DNA from: an uncultured bacterium
GTDB taxonomy: Bacteria > Cyanobacteriota > Vampirovibrionia > Gastranaerophilales > Gastranaerophilaceae
Length of the DNA: 17,539 nt
Direction: 5' to 3'
Assembly (NCBI GenBank): GCA_947365485.1
Contig: CANAXK010000012.1
Span: 1 to 17,539, forward strand
Shown here: positions 14,985-17,539 of the stretch, piece after piece
How positions within the stretch are numbered: the stretch's first letter is position 1
Layout: each line of letters begins with the position of its first letter
Made by a program: the position numbers and the translations under genes
Notes under the pieces: model-generated
Databases searched by the model: none
What the model was told of the DNA's origin: nothing
Seen by the model: the letters and a program-made list of their open reading frames with translations, nothing else

Positions 14985-15659
14985 ATGTTTTCATCCATGA
15001 TACAAAATTTATTATCGTCATCCGGCAAATCGAGTGCAATGCAGCGCGCTGTCCAGATGAATAACTATGTTAATAACCTTAATGCTGAATGGACTCCTGT
15101 TGAAAAAAAAACTCAAGGTCAGGAAACAGTTCCTTCAAATATCCAACCGTTTGACAGCGTGCTGAAAAGCTCTGCAAAAACAAAATTCGGCGACCTGCTT
15201 ACAAACCCTGCAACAAGGGTTAATGCAAGCCTTTACACAAATACTGCACAAGGTGCAACAACACCCAATGAAAAAATCTCAACAAGAGAGCAAATAAAAG
15301 GACTTGTTTCAAGGGCTGCTAAAAAACACGGTGTGGATGAAAAACTGGTAAACGCGCTTATTAAACAGGAATCAGGATTTAACCCTAACGCAAAATCACG
15401 CGTGGGTGCAATGGGCTTGATGCAGCTTATGCCTGCAACAGCCAAAGGACTCGGGGTTACAAACCCGATGGACCCTGAACAGAACGTGGAAGGCGGAGTC
15501 AAGTACCTTAAATCCATGCTCAACAGATACAACGGAAACGTAATCCTTGCACTTGCGGCGTACAATGCTGGCCCGGGTGCTGTTGACAAGTACGACGGGG
15601 TTCCTCCGTACAAAGAAACGCAGAATTACGTGCGCTCAATACTTGCTAATTACCTCTAA
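14985..15659 (+). CDS. Lytic transglycosylase, SLT (GH23) domain, 224 aa
   Basis: The SLT domain (about 105-224) cleaves the MurNAc-GlcNAc bond of peptidoglycan with formation of 1,6-anhydroMurNAc. The catalytic residue is E129 in ALIKQESGFNPNA. The family motifs GAMGLMQLMPATA (141-153) and AAYNAGPGAVDKYDG (191-205) are intact. Residues 1-100 are polar and probably disordered, with no signal peptide. The layout resembles the leaderless short SLT proteins of Gram-positives and of flagellar systems. I chose the ATG at 14985 because AAAGGA (14971-14976) lies 8 bases before it. An in-frame ATG at 14943 would add 14 residues but has no clear ribosome binding site. The gene is divergent from the acidic membrane-protein operon. 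Its end overlaps the convergent large orphan by 4 bases. Confidence 0.9.
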   Translation: MFSSMIQNLLSSSGKSSAMQRAVQMNNYVNNLNAEWTPVEKKTQGQETVPSNIQPFDSVLKSSAKTKFGDLLTNPATRVNASLYTNTAQGATTPNEKISTREQIKGLVSRAAKKHGVDEKLVNALIKQESGFNPNAKSRVGAMGLMQLMPATAKGLGVTNPMDPEQNVEGGVKYLKSMLNRYNGNVILALAAYNAGPGAVDKYDGVPPYKETQNYVRSILANYL

Positions 15660-17539
15660 GCGCTGGCTTTCAGCTTCTGCTGCGCATTCAATTTGCGCTC
15701 ACGGTCTTGTTTTTCGTGAATCCTGCGGGTATTTTTGTAAGTCAGTCTAGGTATAGCCCAGCCGAGCAGGTATGGAGAAATTAAGAATGTTGTGAGCAAG
15801 CCAGGTACGGAGTTCAAGCCTCTTGCAAACGCTGCAATCTTGTTGCCGCCCTTGCTTCCTGCGCCCTTCATAAGCTTTGCAATCATCTCGTCAAGAGCCT
15901 TCTTGTCTTCGCCTTTGCCCAGCTTTTTGGCGTTTTCCTTGAAGTTTTCAAAGAACGAGATAATCTTCTTGTTCTTGTCAGATTTTGACATGTCCTTGAG
16001 CGAGTTGAAGTCCATTGTGGATTCGTTGAAAACAGTTTTTAACTCTTCTGATTTAGAGATAATTTTCTGTAAATCACCGCCATTTTTGTCAATGTACTTG
16101 CAGAAATTCAACATCTTAGCCTGTGAATCGATTCTGTCGTACAAAGAGGCAATCTCGGCATTTGTCATAACATGGGCTTTTGAATAAGGATTGAATAAAT
16201 CCAGAACGGTTTTTGCTTTGCTCATAGAGCGGTCTTTTTCCATCAAAACAAAACCTGATTTCTTCTCATAAGCTGTAACACATGCCCTTGTTCCCATTGG
16301 CACCGCAAAAACAACAGCAAGGCTGGAGGTCAAATCCCTTATGAAGATTTCGTATAGTTCGGTCAAATCCTTTTTGCCGTTTTCATCCACCTGTGCGCGG
16401 TTATAAGCACGCAATCCTCTAGGTGTCAGAAGCCCGAAGATGGAAAGTCCTGCCATCAAAGAGTTAGTGAAATTGTGTCCGTTGTATTCAAGCTCGGAGG
16501 AGAGTTTTTCGTACTTCTTGCTCGAAGAAATCTTCTTGCCCATTTTTGCAAGCAAATCAGCTTTCTCTTTGCCCTTGAATGTAACATTCTGGTTGCTTTC
16601 AGTCTCTACGTTCTTTCTTGCACCCGGTGCAACGTTGCTTCTTGCGTAAATCTTAGGAAGAACAGATAGTACGCCAAGGGTTGCTGCCATTGTGGAAATG
16701 TTTGTGATTATTCTCTTTGCAATGGAGCGGTTTTTGATATTTTCTGCTGCAAGTACGTCCAGCTTGTCAAGGTGCTTGTTAGCGGTGATTGCGTCGTCAG
16801 TGTACTTCATCATCGCATCAAAAGTATTCTTGGTTGAGAATACTTTTTTGTCAGCGCCCGCCTTAACTTTGCCGAGCATGTTCAAATCTTCTCCGGAAGC
16901 GTATTTTAGATTGTTGATGTGCTCAACAATGTTGTTCATGCACTCGTTTCTGTACTTAGCCTTGCCCCGGAATTTCTTTAATGGGACTCCTGCAGGGATG
17001 TTTTCGTAGTTTGCAAGCTGTTTCATGATGTATTCAACAGAATCCTTGCCCGCGTTTTCCTTGCCAACAGTGTCTGCGAGGATTTTTTCGACGTTGATTC
17101 TATAGAACTCTTGTTTGAACTTGTCAGGTGTTTTGAGTAGCGCTTTGTCAAATTCAGGTTTTGCAATTATTTCTTTGAGATTGTTTCCAAATCGCTTAAT
17201 CAGCTGTGAGTTTACACTGGTTGAGCGCCCGAATTTTGCGGCTATGAGAAGCATAAGAGGAGCAACAGCCATCATACACGGGCCCGTAAGCCCTTCACGC
17301 CCAAAAACTTCCAGTCCTTCCTGTTTATTGTATTTGCCGGTAACTTCCTTGTCGCGCATAAATCCTGCGACAGTACGAGGCGCGGTCATACCAATGCCGT
17401 CCTGAATCAGGAACGAGCCCAGGAATCCCCAGTCTTCAATCTGCTGCATAGCCCTTCCGCTAACGTTCAGTACTCCGGCCATGGATTTGAAATTCGGCGA
17501 TGAAGCCTGTTTCTCCGGTATGATATTATTATGATTATT
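15656..17539 (-). CDS. Large multi-helix membrane-associated orphan (5' truncated by window edge)
   Basis: The frame stays open to the window end, with 19 codons upstream of the first visible ATG (17482). That ATG has no ribosome binding site, and the upstream residues include SPNFKSM, so the true start is probably outside; about 627 residues are visible. I do not recognise the protein. Hydrophobic segments (numbered from 17482) lie near 66-83, 258-280, 340-358, 385-402 and 563-590. They alternate with long Lys-rich helical stretches. A second motif, NVTFKGKEK, sits at about 299-307. A basic tail (KNTRRIHEKQDRERK) follows the last segment. The pattern suggests a membrane-associated scaffold or a secreted/membrane effector-like protein. 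No catalytic motif is seen. It overlaps the convergent lytic transglycosylase gene by 4 bases. Confidence 0.75.
   Translation of the reverse strand, partial: NNHNNIIPEKQASSPNFKSMAGVLNVSGRAMQQIEDWGFLGSFLIQDGIGMTAPRTVAGFMRDKEVTGKYNKQEGLEVFGREGLTGPCMMAVAPLMLLIAAKFGRSTSVNSQLIKRFGNNLKEIIAKPEFDKALLKTPDKFKQEFYRINVEKILADTVGKENAGKDSVEYIMKQLANYENIPAGVPLKKFRGKAKYRNECMNNIVEHINNLKYASGEDLNMLGKVKAGADKKVFSTKNTFDAMMKYTDDAITANKHLDKLDVLAAENIKNRSIAKRIITNISTMAATLGVLSVLPKIYARSNVAPGARKNVETESNQNVTFKGKEKADLLAKMGKKISSSKKYEKLSSELEYNGHNFTNSLMAGLSIFGLLTPRGLRAYNRAQVDENGKKDLTELYEIFIRDLTSSLAVVFAVPMGTRACVTAYEKKSGFVLMEKDRSMSKAKTVLDLFNPYSKAHVMTNAEIASLYDRIDSQAKMLNFCKYIDKNGGDLQKIISKSEELKTVFNESTMDFNSLKDMSKSDKNKKIISFFENFKENAKKLGKGEDKKALDEMIAKLMKGAGSKGGNKIAAFARGLNSVPGLLTTFLISPYLLGWAIPRLTYKNTRRIHEKQDRERKLNAQQKLKASA

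Noticed and set aside
1..17539. CRISPR array, transposase, integrase, phage or toxin-antitoxin genes
   Set aside because: No regularly spaced direct repeats and no recognisable proteins of these classes were found on either strand.

Overview
The window looks like a chromosomal segment of a fermentative, non-photosynthetic relative of the Cyanobacteria (Candidatus Gastranaerophilales / Melainabacteria type). This is an inference. It rests on the style of the hypothetical proteins, several of which carry a short F-K/R-G/S motif, on a bifunctional AdhE-type alcohol dehydrogenase, and on the AT-leaning codon use. I see no phage, transposase, CRISPR array, tRNA or rRNA. Nothing marks the window as a mobile island.

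Left part, plus strand (1-7835). The C-terminal half of adhE (ethanol fermentation) enters from the left edge and ends at an intrinsic terminator, followed by an 88-nt palindromic element. Next come a 91-aa orphan, tyrS (tyrosyl-tRNA synthetase) behind a plausible promoter, and a GC-rich dispersed-type palindrome whose 3' arm holds the ribosome binding site of cysK. cysK and cysE form a tight two-gene cysteine synthesis operon. After a 202-aa glycine-rich membrane orphan, a good promoter drives a 341-aa zinc-ribbon protein rich in R, G, Y and N, overlapped by rimM, which is overlapped by trmD. That operon links ribosome maturation and tRNA m1G37 methylation with a putative RNA-binding protein that has a duplicated 63-residue module.

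Right part (7836-17539). A 192-aa orphan on the plus strand runs tail-to-tail into a three-gene minus-strand operon, transcribed from about 14.8 kb to 8.5 kb. First is a 705-aa protein with a folded N-terminal region, a long acidic linker, one mid-protein membrane helix and a TonB/TolA-C-like end. Second is a 404-aa protein that is largely acidic and ends in a helix-turn-helix. Third is a 982-aa STAND/AAA-type ATPase with three N-terminal zinc ribbons and a long TPR-like C-terminal half. I think this is the most interesting and possibly undescribed system here: a candidate membrane-to-cytoplasm signalling or assembly module. Divergent from it is a soluble-type lytic transglycosylase (SLT/GH23). 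That gene overlaps tail-to-tail with a large multi-helix orphan that runs off the right edge.

Limits: everything comes from reading the sequence. Family names for adhE, tyrS, cysK, cysE, rimM, trmD and the SLT enzyme are secure from motifs. Functions of the other proteins are open.
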